Shown piece after piece: positions 53,488 through 61,547 of a stretch of 64,000 bases of DNA. The notes beneath the pieces are model-generated. The model was not told the origin of the DNA. It ran no database searches and saw only the letters and a list, made by a program, of their open reading frames with translations. Source of the stretch: Streptomyces colonosanans (GTDB lineage Bacteria > Actinomycetota > Actinomycetes > Streptomycetales > Streptomycetaceae); assembly GCF_001866645.1 (NCBI RefSeq), contig NZ_MLYP01000013.1, forward strand, positions 62,001-126,000, given 5' to 3'. The translations under genes were made by a program, and so were the position numbers. Each line of letters opens with the position of its first letter. Position 1 is the first letter of the stretch.

Positions 53488-53916
53488 ATGTTCTCCGATG
53501 TGGGCCCACTCGAACTGATCACCATCGTGATCCTTGCCACTATCCTTTTCGGCCCGGACAAACTACCCGAGATCATCCAGAACGTGGCCGGGTTCCTGCG
53601 CAAGGTGCGAGAGCTCTCCGCGAGCACCCAGCAAGAGATTCGCGACGAACTGGGGCCGGAGTTCAAGGATTTCGAGTTCGAGGATCTGCACCCGAAGACA
53701 TTCGTGCGCAAGCACCTCCTGGACGGCAAGGATCTCGGACTCGACGAGATCCGCTCACTCGACCCCAGGAGGGAGTTGATGGACGCCACCGACGCCGCAC
53801 GCGAGGCGGCGGCCGACACCGAAGCACCCCCGACGGCACCGGAACGCACATCCCTGACGAAGAATCCACCTACGGAGCCGACCACGACCAGGGCGTTCGA
53901 CCCCGACGCCACCTAG
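53488..53916 (+). CDS. TatB-like Sec-independent translocase component
   Basis: A 142-residue protein. A single N-terminal transmembrane helix ([27 protein letters not shown] in overview, residues 1-27), a glycine-proline hinge FGPDKLPE, then an amphipathic helix ([23 protein letters not shown]) and an acidic, disordered tail rich in T, P and E. This is the TatA/B plan, with the extended amphipathic helix closer to TatB, the substrate-receptor subunit of twin-arginine export. It is not beside tatA/tatC. Whether it is the main TatB or a paralogue cannot be told. GAGGA lies nine bases before the ATG. Confidence 0.85.
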   Translation: MFSDVGPLELITIVILATILFGPDKLPEIIQNVAGFLRKVRELSASTQQEIRDELGPEFKDFEFEDLHPKTFVRKHLLDGKDLGLDEIRSLDPRRELMDATDAAREAAADTEAPPTAPERTSLTKNPPTEPTTTRAFDPDAT

Positions 53917-53963
53917 AGGCGCCGACCCCGCACACAGGGCCGGGGTTCAGGATCATTCAACAT

Positions 53964-53981
53964 TTGCGCAACCTGTAAACT
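53964..53981 (+). promoter_or_regulatory. TTGCGCAA motif, copy 2, with -10-like TAAACT
   Basis: TTGCGCAACCTGTAAACT: the palindrome TTGCGCAA is followed by TAAACT (53976-53981), a plausible -10 whose expected start point falls at or next to the ATG at 53988. This suggests a leaderless transcript for the small gene that follows. Confidence 0.55.
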
Positions 53982-53987
53982 GTCATC

Positions 53988-54221
53988 ATGACAACAACCG
54001 GCTTGATGACGGCGTGGGAATCCGCGGTGCTCGACGGAGGGCCCGCGGACGGGTTGCGTATGAAGGTCGCCGACCGCCCCCAGGTGATCCAGGTGGCCTA
54101 CCCCTGCCAAGTGGACACCCCGCCGGACGGCATGCGCGCCGAGGCGTTGTACATCTACCGCCGTAACGTGCGGATCAAGAGCGAGCCATTGCGGTACGGC
54201 TTCGACGTGGCCAGCCCCTGA
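53988..54221 (+). CDS. Small conserved-looking hypothetical protein
   Basis: A 77-residue protein of unknown function (starts MTTTGLMTAWESAVLDGGPA, ends EPLRYGFDVASP). Its strand-like segments (GLRMKVADRPQVIQVAYPCQV, ALYIYRRNVR) suggest a small beta-rich domain. It contains one cysteine and no membrane segment. High third-position GC, the TTGCGCAA promoter-like element seven bases upstream and the terminator over its stop codon support a real, monocistronic gene. Confidence 0.65.
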   Translation: MTTTGLMTAWESAVLDGGPADGLRMKVADRPQVIQVAYPCQVDTPPDGMRAEALYIYRRNVRIKSEPLRYGFDVASP

Positions 54222-54240
54222 CCACTCCATCGCAGGGGCT
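54213..54240 (+). terminator. Terminator overlapping the stop of the small gene
   Basis: AGCCCCTG pairs with CAGGGGCT across a 12-base loop. The TGA stop lies within the left arm and loop. A second small hairpin CCCGGC-TCA-GCCGGG follows at 54253-54267. Confidence 0.7.
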
Positions 54241-54457
54241 CAGCGGGTCTTGCCCGGCTCAGCCGGGTCCGGCCGTCGCGGTCCTCCCGGAGGCGGCGCG
54301 GGCGAGGACGACGCCTCTCGGGCCGCTGCGCGGCGTCGTCCTCCGTCATGACCTTGGCCTCGCAGGGTTCCAGTCCGTTGCGGAGCACCCTGCCCATCCC
54401 TCTCTTCATCGGACGGCGGCACCCGGCACGCCGGACACCATCCGACGCGTTGCGACG

Positions 54458-54474
54458 TTGCGCAACTGTACAAC
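54458..54474 (+). promoter_or_regulatory. TTGCGCAA motif, copy 3 (upstream of the LytR-type gene)
   Basis: TTGCGCAACTGTACAAC: the same palindrome followed by TGTACAA, 30 bases before the LytR-type start. It is the third copy within about 1.05 kb. Confidence 0.55.
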
Positions 54475-54504
54475 CGTCTACCCGGGTCGATCGTCTCCCT
54501 CTGT

Positions 54505-56088
54505 ATGAGTCGTAGGACGAGTCGAACGGATGAGGGCGCGCTGATGGTGCCCGGCCAGCAGGTAACTCCCGCACGCCACGGCGGGAGTGCCTCGTCGCGA
54601 TCGCACGGTGGCCGGGCCCGACGAGGCAAGGCGGGTACGCGTCGCAAGCGGAGCCCGCTGCGGATCGCGCTCCTCATCGCGCTGGCCCTGCTGGTGCTCG
54701 TGGCGGCCGGGGCCGGCTGGGTCTACCTCAGACTGAACGGCAACATCAACACCTTCGACGCCGGCGGCCTGTCCGACAACCGGCCCCCCGCGGACGCGTC
54801 CAAAGGTGAGAACGTCCTCGTCATCGGCTCGGACGCACGCACCGGCGGCAACACCGCGCTCGGCGGCGGCGACGCGAACGACATCGGCCGCTCCGACACC
54901 GCATTCCTGCTGCACGTCTACGCCGACCACAAGCACGCGGTCGCGGTCTCCTTCCCCCGCGACACCCTGGTGACCATACCGCCGTGCAGACTTCCCGACG
55001 GCTCGTGGACGCAGACGCGGACCAACACCATGATCAACGAGGCCTACTCGGTCGGGCTGACCGCCAAGGGCAACCCGGCCTGCACCCAGAACACCGTCGA
55101 GAACCTCACCGGGCTGCGTGTCGACCACACCGTCGTCGTCGACTTCAAAGGCTTCGCCGCGCTGACCGACGTGGTCGGCGGAGTGAAGGTCTGCCTGCCC
55201 AAGGACCTCTACCAGAAGGATCTGAACCCCAAGCGCGCCACCCGCGGCAAACTGATCTTCACCAAGGGCGAGCAGACCGTCTCCGGACAGAAGGCACTGG
55301 ACTACGTGCGTATCCGGCACGGCATGGGCGACGGCTCCGACATCGGCCGCATCAAACGCCAGCAGGCCTTCGTCGCCAGCCTGTTGAAGGACGTCAAGAG
55401 CAACGGCCTCACCCCCACCCATCTGCTGCCGCTCGCCGACGCCGCCACCAAGTCCCTGACCGTCGACCCGGGACTCGGCTCCGCCGACAAGCTCATCTCC
55501 TTCGCGATGTCACTGAAGAACATCGACCTGCACAACACCAAGTTCGTCACGGTCCCCTGGCGGTACCAGGGAGCGCGGGTGGCACTCGTCCAGCCTGACA
55601 CCGATCAACTGTGGGCCGCGCTGAAGGCCGACCGCACCATCGACGGCAAGGACGCCGGCGGCAAGAAGCAGACCGACGCAGGGCCCTCCCCGTCCGCCTC
55701 CCCGAGCCCCGACGCCACGATCGGCGCCGGTCTGCGTGTCTCCGTCTACAACGGCACCACGGTCCCGGGCCTCGCCGCCGGCGCCGCGAGAACGCTCACC
55801 GCCCACGGGTTCACGGTCACCGGCACCACCACCGCACGCTCCCAGGACCATACGACCACGCGCGTCGAGTACGGCCCCGGCCAGAAGTCCGCGGCCGAGA
55901 CGGCAGCCCTTCTGTTCCCCGGCGCCGAACTGGCACCCGTGACGGCACCGGGCGTCAGCGTGGTCGTCGGCCAGGCGTACGCGGACCATCCCTCTGCCGC
56001 CCCCGTGCCGACCGCGATCCCGAGCAGAGTGGCGGACGACGCCCGCTCCGCGGACGACGACCCCTGCTCGAACCTGTCGTACGGATAG
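54505..56088 (+). CDS. LytR-CpsA-Psr (LCP) family cell-wall glycopolymer ligase with LytR C-terminal domain
   Basis: A 527-residue type II membrane protein. A basic, disordered N-terminus is followed by one transmembrane helix (about 53-77). The LCP domain (about 105-355) has VLVIGSDARTGG, the conserved RSDTAFLLHV and VSFPRDTLVTIP with catalytic-type Arg and Asp, and VRIRHGMGDGSDIGRIKRQQ in overview. A LytR_C domain (about 410-500, LRVSVYNGTTVPGLAAGAA) follows. LCP enzymes transfer teichoic acids or other polymers from undecaprenyl carriers to peptidoglycan. The ATG at 54505 is one choice; a second in-frame ATG lies at residue 14. Confidence 0.92.
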   Translation: MSRRTSRTDEGALMVPGQQVTPARHGGSASSRSHGGRARRGKAGTRRKRSPLRIALLIALALLVLVAAGAGWVYLRLNGNINTFDAGGLSDNRPPADASKGENVLVIGSDARTGGNTALGGGDANDIGRSDTAFLLHVYADHKHAVAVSFPRDTLVTIPPCRLPDGSWTQTRTNTMINEAYSVGLTAKGNPACTQNTVENLTGLRVDHTVVVDFKGFAALTDVVGGVKVCLPKDLYQKDLNPKRATRGKLIFTKGEQTVSGQKALDYVRIRHGMGDGSDIGRIKRQQAFVASLLKDVKSNGLTPTHLLPLADAATKSLTVDPGLGSADKLISFAMSLKNIDLHNTKFVTVPWRYQGARVALVQPDTDQLWAALKADRTIDGKDAGGKKQTDAGPSPSASPSPDATIGAGLRVSVYNGTTVPGLAAGAARTLTAHGFTVTGTTTARSQDHTTTRVEYGPGQKSAAETAALLFPGAELAPVTAPGVSVVVGQAYADHPSAAPVPTAIPSRVADDARSADDDPCSNLSYG

Positions 56089-56118
56089 GGCAGTCCGGGA
56101 CTCGCCCGCAACCGGATG

Positions 56119-56151
56119 AGGCAGCCCCGTTCCCGGCGAGCGGGGCTGCCT
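56119..56151. terminator. Bidirectional terminator between convergent genes
   Basis: AGGCAGCCCCG pairs perfectly over 11 positions with CGGGGCTGCCT across an 11-base loop. It overlaps the stop codon of the minus-strand lytic transglycosylase-like gene and lies 30 bases past the LCP gene stop. Confidence 0.85.
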
Positions 56152-56815
56152 ACGGGGCGACTGCCTTGCCGGCCTTGGCCCAGTTGGCGTGCAGATTGTC
56201 GAGATACGACCGGGCCTGACTGCCCGGGGTCGCGCCGCGGGCGAAGGCGAGCATGTTGCCCGCGCCCGTGTTGTAGCCGAGGGCCAGCAGTTCGTCCCTG
56301 TTGTAAGGGCCGGGCCACTGGGCGGGCAGCCGGGCCGCCAGGTCGTGCAGGTACCAGGCCTCCGCCTCGATGGCCAGGTCACGGTCGTCGGCCAGCTCCG
56401 CCCAGCGCCGGTCGGCGAAGTCACGGCCCCGCTTGACCTCGTCGAAGGTGGCGCGGTGCATGTTCGCGATACCGAAGGCGGCGTCGGGCTTGTATCGCTG
56501 CCAGGCCCGTTCCAGGGCCGGGTCGTGGGGTTTGTAGGCCTCGTTGTAGAGGACCGCCATGAGCAACTGTGCGCTGATGCCGGTCTGGTGGGCGCGGGTA
56601 CGGGCCTGGGAGGCGTAGTCGGCGGGGTCGTACACAGAGGAGGTCGGCGAGGCCGAGGGGCCGGTCGGCGAGGCCGACGCGGAGGGGGGTGCCCCCGGAG
56701 TGGGCGGCGCACTGGCCTGCGGGGAGTTGGCCGCGCGTACGATGACGTAGAGGGCCAGGGCGAAGATCGCCACCGTGGGCCACCGCCACGACCGCCGTGT
56801 CCTGGCTTCGGCCAT
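56150..56815 (-). CDS. Membrane-anchored lytic transglycosylase-like protein
   Basis: A 221-residue protein with an N-terminal transmembrane helix (WRWPTVAIFALALYVIVRAA, about 10-29), a Pro/Ser-rich linker (about 30-62) and a lysozyme-like helical domain (about 65-215). Candidate catalytic Glu lies in LLMAVLYNEAYKPHD. AFGIANMHRATFDEVK and LALGYNTGAGNMLAFARG match transglycosylase motifs (G-I-x-N/Q-M and Y-N-x-G). It would cleave peptidoglycan glycan strands at the outer face of the membrane. The start at 56815 follows AAGGCGGG. Confidence 0.8.
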   Translation of the reverse strand: MAEARTRRSWRWPTVAIFALALYVIVRAANSPQASAPPTPGAPPSASASPTGPSASPTSSVYDPADYASQARTRAHQTGISAQLLMAVLYNEAYKPHDPALERAWQRYKPDAAFGIANMHRATFDEVKRGRDFADRRWAELADDRDLAIEAEAWYLHDLAARLPAQWPGPYNRDELLALGYNTGAGNMLAFARGATPGSQARSYLDNLHANWAKAGKAVAP

Positions 56816-57049
56816 CTCCCGCCTTCTCTCTCGTACCCGCTCCTCGGCACCCCGAAGGCCCTGCCGCGCGCACCGCGAGGCGCACCGGGTACGGCCGACT
56901 GTACGTGCACGCGCCGAACGTACCGACAGCCCCTTGTACAGCAGGCACGTTAAAACCCGCGTGAGGAGTCGGGCACCCGGCTCAGGAGATACGGTCCGGA
57001 ACGGCCCGGTCAATGCCGCCGTCCCCGGCGACGGCTCCGGGCCGCGGTC

Positions 57050-57439
57050 TCAGGCGCCGGTCACGCGCAACCCGTGCACGGGTGCGGTCGCCTCCTCGGC
57101 GCGCTCGGTCAGCTGCCCCACCATCAGCCGCACCACGGTCACGATGTCGGGGTCGTCGACGTAGTAGACCTGCCGTCGGCCCTCCCGGCGGGAGCGGACG
57201 AGACCGGCGAGCTTCAGCTTCGACAGGTGCTGGCTGACCGCGGGCAGGGCTCCGCCCACACGGTCGGCGAGATGGGTGACATCGCTCTCGCCCTGCGCCA
57301 GTGCCCACATGAGGTGCAGCCGGGCCGACGACGCCAGCAGCCCGAACGCCGCGGCAGCCTCCGCCAGCACCTCGGCGGGCGGGTCCGCGAAGTCACCGAC
57401 GTCTGCTGCCACGGTCCTCTCCCGTCCACCCTGGTCCAT
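57050..57439 (-). CDS. ArsR family transcriptional regulator
   Basis: A 129-residue winged-helix repressor. The HTH reads DVTHLADRVGGALPAVSQHL and SKLKLAGLVRSRREGRRQVYYV, the classical ArsR/SmtB pattern. The usual metal-site cysteines (ELCVCDL) are replaced by ESDVTHLAD, so it may sense something other than arsenic or use a His/Asp site. No metal efflux gene is adjacent. It starts at ATG 57439. Confidence 0.9.
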   Translation of the reverse strand: MDQGGRERTVAADVGDFADPPAEVLAEAAAAFGLLASSARLHLMWALAQGESDVTHLADRVGGALPAVSQHLSKLKLAGLVRSRREGRRQVYYVDDPDIVTVVRLMVGQLTERAEEATAPVHGLRVTGA

Positions 57440-57506
57440 CGCCGGCGTACCGGCGTCATCCCAGTCTAGGTGTCCAGCCGCACCGCCCGCGGTGCTCCGG
57501 GGACTG

Positions 57507-57530
57507 CCCGGCCGTCATAGGACGGCCGGG
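57507..57530 (-). terminator. Terminator of the right-hand biosynthetic operon
   Basis: A perfect ten-pair stem, CCCGGCCGTC with GACGGCCGGG, and a four-base loop, beginning 20 bases after the stop of the 46-residue peptide ORF. Its placement indicates that the peptide ORF is the last gene of the operon. Confidence 0.85.
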
Positions 57531-57549
57531 ACCGAGGGGACCCATCGGA

Positions 57550-57690
57550 TCACTCCTCGTAGTAGTTGTTGACCACCACGTCCGGTTCGTCGCCGTCGAA
57601 CGCCTCGTCGCGCAGCGCACCGCCGACGTCGGGCGCACCGACCGCCGCGTCGACCGCCCGACTGCCGGGGGTGCTCAGGGTTCTTCGCAT
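57550..57690 (-). CDS. Short peptide ORF (46 residues), candidate precursor or carrier peptide
   Basis: This short frame begins at an ATG that overlaps the 3' end of the preceding gene by 16 bases and has GAGG eight bases upstream. The sequence starts MRRTLSTPGSRAVDAAVGAP and ends FDGDEPDVVVNNYYEE: a basic, Thr/Ser-containing N-terminus and an acidic C-terminal half with a hydrophobic VVV, Asn-Asn, Tyr-Tyr and terminal Glu-Glu. About 87% of its third codon positions are G or C. It has no cysteine and no signal peptide. A perfect terminator follows 20 bases after the stop. It may be a RiPP-like precursor or an amino-acid carrier peptide with a C-terminal Glu; no homologue is recognised. Confidence 0.65.
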   Translation of the reverse strand: MRRTLSTPGSRAVDAAVGAPDVGGALRDEAFDGDEPDVVVNNYYEE

Positions 57691-58169
57691 CCCTGGGACC
57701 TCGTCGTCGGGCACGAGAAGGCGAACGGTGCCGACTCAGGCTCGCGTGGTCCGGCGACCGCTCTCGCGCCGACGGGGACGAACCGCACCTCGGTCTCGGG
57801 CCGTAGCGCCAGGTCGCGTCCGGTCACCGGCTCGGGCACCGAGATCAGGATGTTGTAGTGGTTGGGGAAGTGACAGGAGTCGAAGCCGAGCACCGTACCC
57901 AGCGGTCGGCCGTCGATCCATACGTGGTCGCCCCGGTCGACGACCCCGCCGCAGCCGATCTCGGCGAAGCCGAGGAATCCGACCCGGTCGACCCGGGCCC
58001 CCGGGGCGGTGTCCCGCTGGTCCGTCGTCACCAGTTCGTGGACCTCACCGCGGCGCACACACCGGCTGGCGAACTCCTCCAGGTGCATGCCGCGGTCGTC
58101 TCTGCGGTGGATCAGTACCTTGACCACGGTCCCGTGGACGGCCCGCTTGCCGCCGCTCTCGCCGGTCAT
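57675..58169 (-). CDS. Cluster-associated protein of unknown function
   Basis: A 164-residue protein with no assigned function. It has recognisable blocks: GTVVKVLIHRRDDRGMHLEEF, CVRRGEVHELVTTDQRDTAPG, RVDRVGFLGFAEIGCGGVVDRGD and GTVLGFDSCHFPNHYNIL. I vaguely recall similar proteins in actinobacterial biosynthetic clusters but cannot name the family securely. The CHFPNHYN segment (Cys, two His) could bind a metal. It overlaps the upstream dehydrogenase by four bases and the peptide ORF by 16, so it is firmly part of the operon. Confidence 0.75.
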   Translation of the reverse strand: MTGESGGKRAVHGTVVKVLIHRRDDRGMHLEEFASRCVRRGEVHELVTTDQRDTAPGARVDRVGFLGFAEIGCGGVVDRGDHVWIDGRPLGTVLGFDSCHFPNHYNILISVPEPVTGRDLALRPETEVRFVPVGARAVAGPREPESAPFAFSCPTTRSQGCEEP

Positions 58170-59122
58170 CGAGTGAGCGTCTCCTTGGGTGTCGCGCCAT
58201 CGGCCCGCGAACCGGAGCGGGCGAGGCGATAGGTCTGTTCGGTCAGAGCGAGTACGGCGAGCCCGTGGCCGCCATGGTCGTCACCCGCGTGGATCGCATG
58301 CTCGAAATCGTCGAGCACGCCGACGTATTCGTGCCACAGCGAGCCCTTGAACTCCGGGTATCCGCTCAGCATGTCGGCCGTGCGCACCGAGCCGTCCGCC
58401 AGACGGACCGAGATGTCCTTGACCTCGCCCGGGTAGGACCAGTCGAGCTCGACCCGTACCGGCACTCCGGCGAGCGAGCGCAACCTCACCGTGGCCCGCC
58501 GGTCCACGCCGAGGGCGTCGATCGCCACCTCCGCGTTCTCCACCCGTACCTCGCCGACGAGGTACCGGGCGAGGTCGTAGGCGTTCGGCCCGTTGTCGGC
58601 GACACAGCCGCCGCCGCACCGCGCCGGGTCCAGGTACCAGGCGTCGCCGCCGATGTGGTCCTCGATCCGCTCCAGGTAGCGGATGGTGACCTCGGCCGGC
58701 GCCCCCGCGCTGTGCATCTCGCGGTACAGGGCTCTGGCCGCGTGGTTGTAGCGGCGGTGGAACGCGGTGAACAGGCAAGCCTCATGTGCTCCGGCCGCCG
58801 CCGTCAGCGCTTCGGCGTCCTCGAGCCGGGTGGCCAGCGGCTTCTCCACGCAAACGGGGACGCCGGCGGTGAGCGCGTCCGCTGCGATCGCCGCGTGCGC
58901 GTCATTGGGGACGGTGACCACGACCGCGTCGAGTTCCGCCTCGGCGAGCATCGTCCGGTGATCGGTGAAGACGGGCAGATCGTCGCGGTGGGGAAGCAAC
59001 CGCTCGGCGGACACGTCGCACACCGCCGCGAGCCGCCAGGCGGCCGACGCTTCGATCGCGGCCAGGTAGAACCGGGAGATCGCGCCGAGTCCGACGATCG
59101 CGATACGTCGTGCCCGCGTCAC
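58166..59122 (-). CDS. Gfo/Idh/MocA family NAD(P)-dependent oxidoreductase
   Basis: A 318-residue sugar/cyclitol-type dehydrogenase. The Rossmann motif is IAIVGLGAISRFYLAAI, the catalytic-lysine motif VCVEKPLATRLEDA, and the substrate-side helix CVADNGPNAYDLARYLVGE, in which D and N replace the more common D/H pair. The enzyme would oxidise or reduce a hydroxyl of a sugar, inositol or amino derivative. It overlaps both neighbours by four bases (operon). It is the second Gfo/Idh enzyme of this operon. Confidence 0.9.
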   Translation of the reverse strand: MTRARRIAIVGLGAISRFYLAAIEASAAWRLAAVCDVSAERLLPHRDDLPVFTDHRTMLAEAELDAVVVTVPNDAHAAIAADALTAGVPVCVEKPLATRLEDAEALTAAAGAHEACLFTAFHRRYNHAARALYREMHSAGAPAEVTIRYLERIEDHIGGDAWYLDPARCGGGCVADNGPNAYDLARYLVGEVRVENAEVAIDALGVDRRATVRLRSLAGVPVRVELDWSYPGEVKDISVRLADGSVRTADMLSGYPEFKGSLWHEYVGVLDDFEHAIHAGDDHGGHGLAVLALTEQTYRLARSGSRADGATPKETLTR

Positions 59123-60237
59123 CGCCCACCTCCGTCCACCGGGAACTCAAGGCCGAGCGAGGCGGCGAGTCCGGCCAGCTCGGCGTGGAGCCCCGGCTCC
59201 AGCGGTACGCCGTGCTCACGGTGGTGACGGGCCCGCTCCGCCTCCGGCCATCCGGGATAGCGGACCGGGGTGTTCCCGTCGGTCGGCGGGCAGGCCAGTA
59301 CGGTGCCGAACAACTGCTCCGCGTCCCCTGTGACGGCCTCGGGCCCGCGCAGCAGTGCGGGTGCGATCGCCACCATCAGCATGCCGATGTCGTCGTCACG
59401 GCCGGAGGGCCGGCCGTCGCCCGAGAGGGCCTCGGTGGCGGGCCCGAAGCCGGAACCGGCGACCAGGGCGGAGAGCACCTCCACCATCAGCCCGAGTCCG
59501 AATCCCTTGAAGGTGCTGCCCATCGCCCCCAGCCACAGCAGGTGTGCCTCGCCGCGGTCGAAGGCCGCCGGGTCGGTCACGGGCCGGCCTCCGTCGTCGG
59601 CGAGCCACCCCGGTGGGATCTGGCGCCCCACACGGGCCGCTGCCCGTACCCGTCCGGTCGGTACCTCGGTGGTGCTCATGTCGAGGACGAACGGCGGGTG
59701 CGCACCGGCGGGAGCGGCAACGCTGAGAGGGTTGGTGCCGAGCAGTGCCACCCGGCCGCCGGGCGGGCGCGCGATCCGCTGCCGGCCGCAGTTGGACGCC
59801 ACCAGGCCGACCATGCCCTGCTCTGCGGCGCGCCGGGCGTGGTGGCCCGCGCATCCGAAGTGGGTGCCTTCCCGTACCGAGACCAGGCCGACCCCATGGC
59901 GTGCCGCCCGCTCGATCGCCAGATCCATGGCGTCACCGGCCTGCCACAGGCCCAGTGCGCGGCGCGCGTCCACCAGCACCGCGGCACCGTGGTCCGCCAG
60001 GACGACCGGGGACGCGGCCGGGTCGGCCCGTCCTTCGTCCAGCAGGGGCAGGTAGAGGCGGGTCAGATTGACGGCTCCGTGTGAGCTGGCACCGGCCAGG
60101 TCGCCGTAGCAGAGCGCCTCGGAGGCCTGCCGTGCACGTGTCCGCGGCAGGCCGCGGGTGACGAAGGCGGCGGTGACCAGGTCGAGCAACTGGTCATAGG
60201 GGACACGGACCTCGGTGGTCTCGCTGGTTGCGGTCAC
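59119..60237 (-). CDS. Ldh family (malate/L-lactate/ureidoglycolate-type) oxidoreductase
   Basis: A 372-residue NAD(P)H-dependent enzyme of the non-Rossmann Ldh family. Signatures are ALCYGDLAGASSHGAVNL, REGTHFGCAGHHARRAAEQG, LLGTNPLSVAAPAG and DMSTTEVPTGRV, with FKGFGLGLMVEVLSALVAGS at the C-terminal side. Relatives interconvert 2-oxo acids and 2-hydroxy acids or cyclic imino acids. Translation starts at GTG overlapping the preceding stop (GTGA). In the operon it could reduce a keto-acid or imine intermediate. Confidence 0.9.
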   Translation of the reverse strand: MTATSETTEVRVPYDQLLDLVTAAFVTRGLPRTRARQASEALCYGDLAGASSHGAVNLTRLYLPLLDEGRADPAASPVVLADHGAAVLVDARRALGLWQAGDAMDLAIERAARHGVGLVSVREGTHFGCAGHHARRAAEQGMVGLVASNCGRQRIARPPGGRVALLGTNPLSVAAPAGAHPPFVLDMSTTEVPTGRVRAAARVGRQIPPGWLADDGGRPVTDPAAFDRGEAHLLWLGAMGSTFKGFGLGLMVEVLSALVAGSGFGPATEALSGDGRPSGRDDDIGMLMVAIAPALLRGPEAVTGDAEQLFGTVLACPPTDGNTPVRYPGWPEAERARHHREHGVPLEPGLHAELAGLAASLGLEFPVDGGGR

Positions 60238-61547
60238 GATGGCTGTTCCTCGCTCGGGGTGTCGCCGATGCAGGTGTCGTGGAAGGCGAGCAGGATTCTC
60301 GCGATGCCGGCAGCGAACGGTTCCAGCTCCGCCAGGTCGATGAACTCGCCGCGCGCGTGGGCGTGGTTGTGCTCCAGGGATCCCGGCCCGTACACCACGG
60401 CCGCCGCGTCCTTCCGGTCGGCCAGCCAGATCGCGTCGCAGGTGAACGCGGCCTCCTCGTCCGGCCACCGGCCGATGCCGGCTGCCTCCCCGAGGAGCTG
60501 CTCGGCCCAGGGAGCGGTGCCCGCGAGCGCGGGAAGTCCTTTCTTGCGCCAGTGCAGGCGGGTGATGGCGGCGGCGTCCCGGGCGGTCCGGGCGAGCTCG
60601 CGAACCCCGCCGAAGCGGGTGTGGAACTCCGCGAGCCCCGCGTGCAGGGCGTCACCGACCGCCCTCTCCATCCGCCGCGCCGTCTCGCCGCAGGTGTACG
60701 AGAGGTTGAGCAGCAGCTCGCCGCAGCCGTAGACGCGGTTGTGCAGCGGTCCCGTCGTCAGCCCGGCCACGCACACCCGTCCCTCGACGGCGAGCGGTGG
60801 CAGTACCAGGCCCAGGTGCTGTGCCAGGTAGCCGAGGAGCACCGTGGCGTTGTGACCGTGCTCGGGACGGTCGTCGATGGCGTCGTCGCCGTCGACCCGG
60901 ATGCCGGCCGTCATCGTCGCGCTCGCCCGGGTGAGGTAGCGCAGGCCGGTCGGTTCGCAGAACACGTTGAGGCCGCCGTACCAGCCCTGCTCGACCAGCG
61001 GTCGAGTGCCGATCGTGCCCAGCGCGCCGCCCTCCTCGCCGGCGACCGCCTGGATCAGGATGCCGATCTCGCGGCCGAGGCCGGGCCGGGCGGTGAGCGC
61101 CGCCCTGATCCCGGCGAGCAGGCCGACCGCGGGGCCCTTGGCGTCGACCGCACCCCGTCCGGTGAACCGCCGGCCGTCGAAGCCGACCGGTTCCATGCCT
61201 GACACCGTGTCAAGGTGCACGTTGAACATCACCGTTCGACGGCGTGGGCGCGGCGTGCCGAGCCGCAGCACCAGGTTCGGCTGGCAGCGGAGGAACCCGG
61301 GGCCGGTCGCCGCGGCCTCGCGCACCGCGAGTGGTACACCGTCCGCCTCGATGTCTTCGGGCCGCGCCGGTGCGTGGTGCGTCACCGTGAAGCCGAGGGC
61401 CGCGGCAGCCGCGGCGTATCGCCGTTGCGCGGCCCACAGCTCCGGCTCGGGAAAGTCGGGGCCGGTCTCCAGTGGTCCTGCCGTGGGCAGCCGCAACAGG
61501 TCGAGCAGCAATGCGTGGTCGGCGCGGCCGACCAGAGGGGTGGTCAT
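60234..61547 (-). CDS. M20 family zinc peptidase/amidohydrolase (ArgE/DapE/LysK-like)
   Basis: A 437-residue two-zinc hydrolase. Metal ligands and catalytic residues are H111 and D113 in FNVHLDTVSG, D135 in GRGAVDAKGP, E171/E172 in VAGEEGGALGT, E198 in FCEPTGL, and a final His in EHNHAHARGEF. The lid/dimerisation domain is at about 210-330. Family members cleave N-acyl amino acids or release amino acids from carriers (ArgE, DapE, [LysW]-lysine hydrolase). It overlaps both neighbours by four bases. In this operon it may remove a protecting acyl group or release product from a peptide. Confidence 0.9.
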   Translation of the reverse strand: MTTPLVGRADHALLLDLLRLPTAGPLETGPDFPEPELWAAQRRYAAAAAALGFTVTHHAPARPEDIEADGVPLAVREAAATGPGFLRCQPNLVLRLGTPRPRRRTVMFNVHLDTVSGMEPVGFDGRRFTGRGAVDAKGPAVGLLAGIRAALTARPGLGREIGILIQAVAGEEGGALGTIGTRPLVEQGWYGGLNVFCEPTGLRYLTRASATMTAGIRVDGDDAIDDRPEHGHNATVLLGYLAQHLGLVLPPLAVEGRVCVAGLTTGPLHNRVYGCGELLLNLSYTCGETARRMERAVGDALHAGLAEFHTRFGGVRELARTARDAAAITRLHWRKKGLPALAGTAPWAEQLLGEAAGIGRWPDEEAAFTCDAIWLADRKDAAAVVYGPGSLEHNHAHARGEFIDLAELEPFAAGIARILLAFHDTCIGDTPSEEQPS

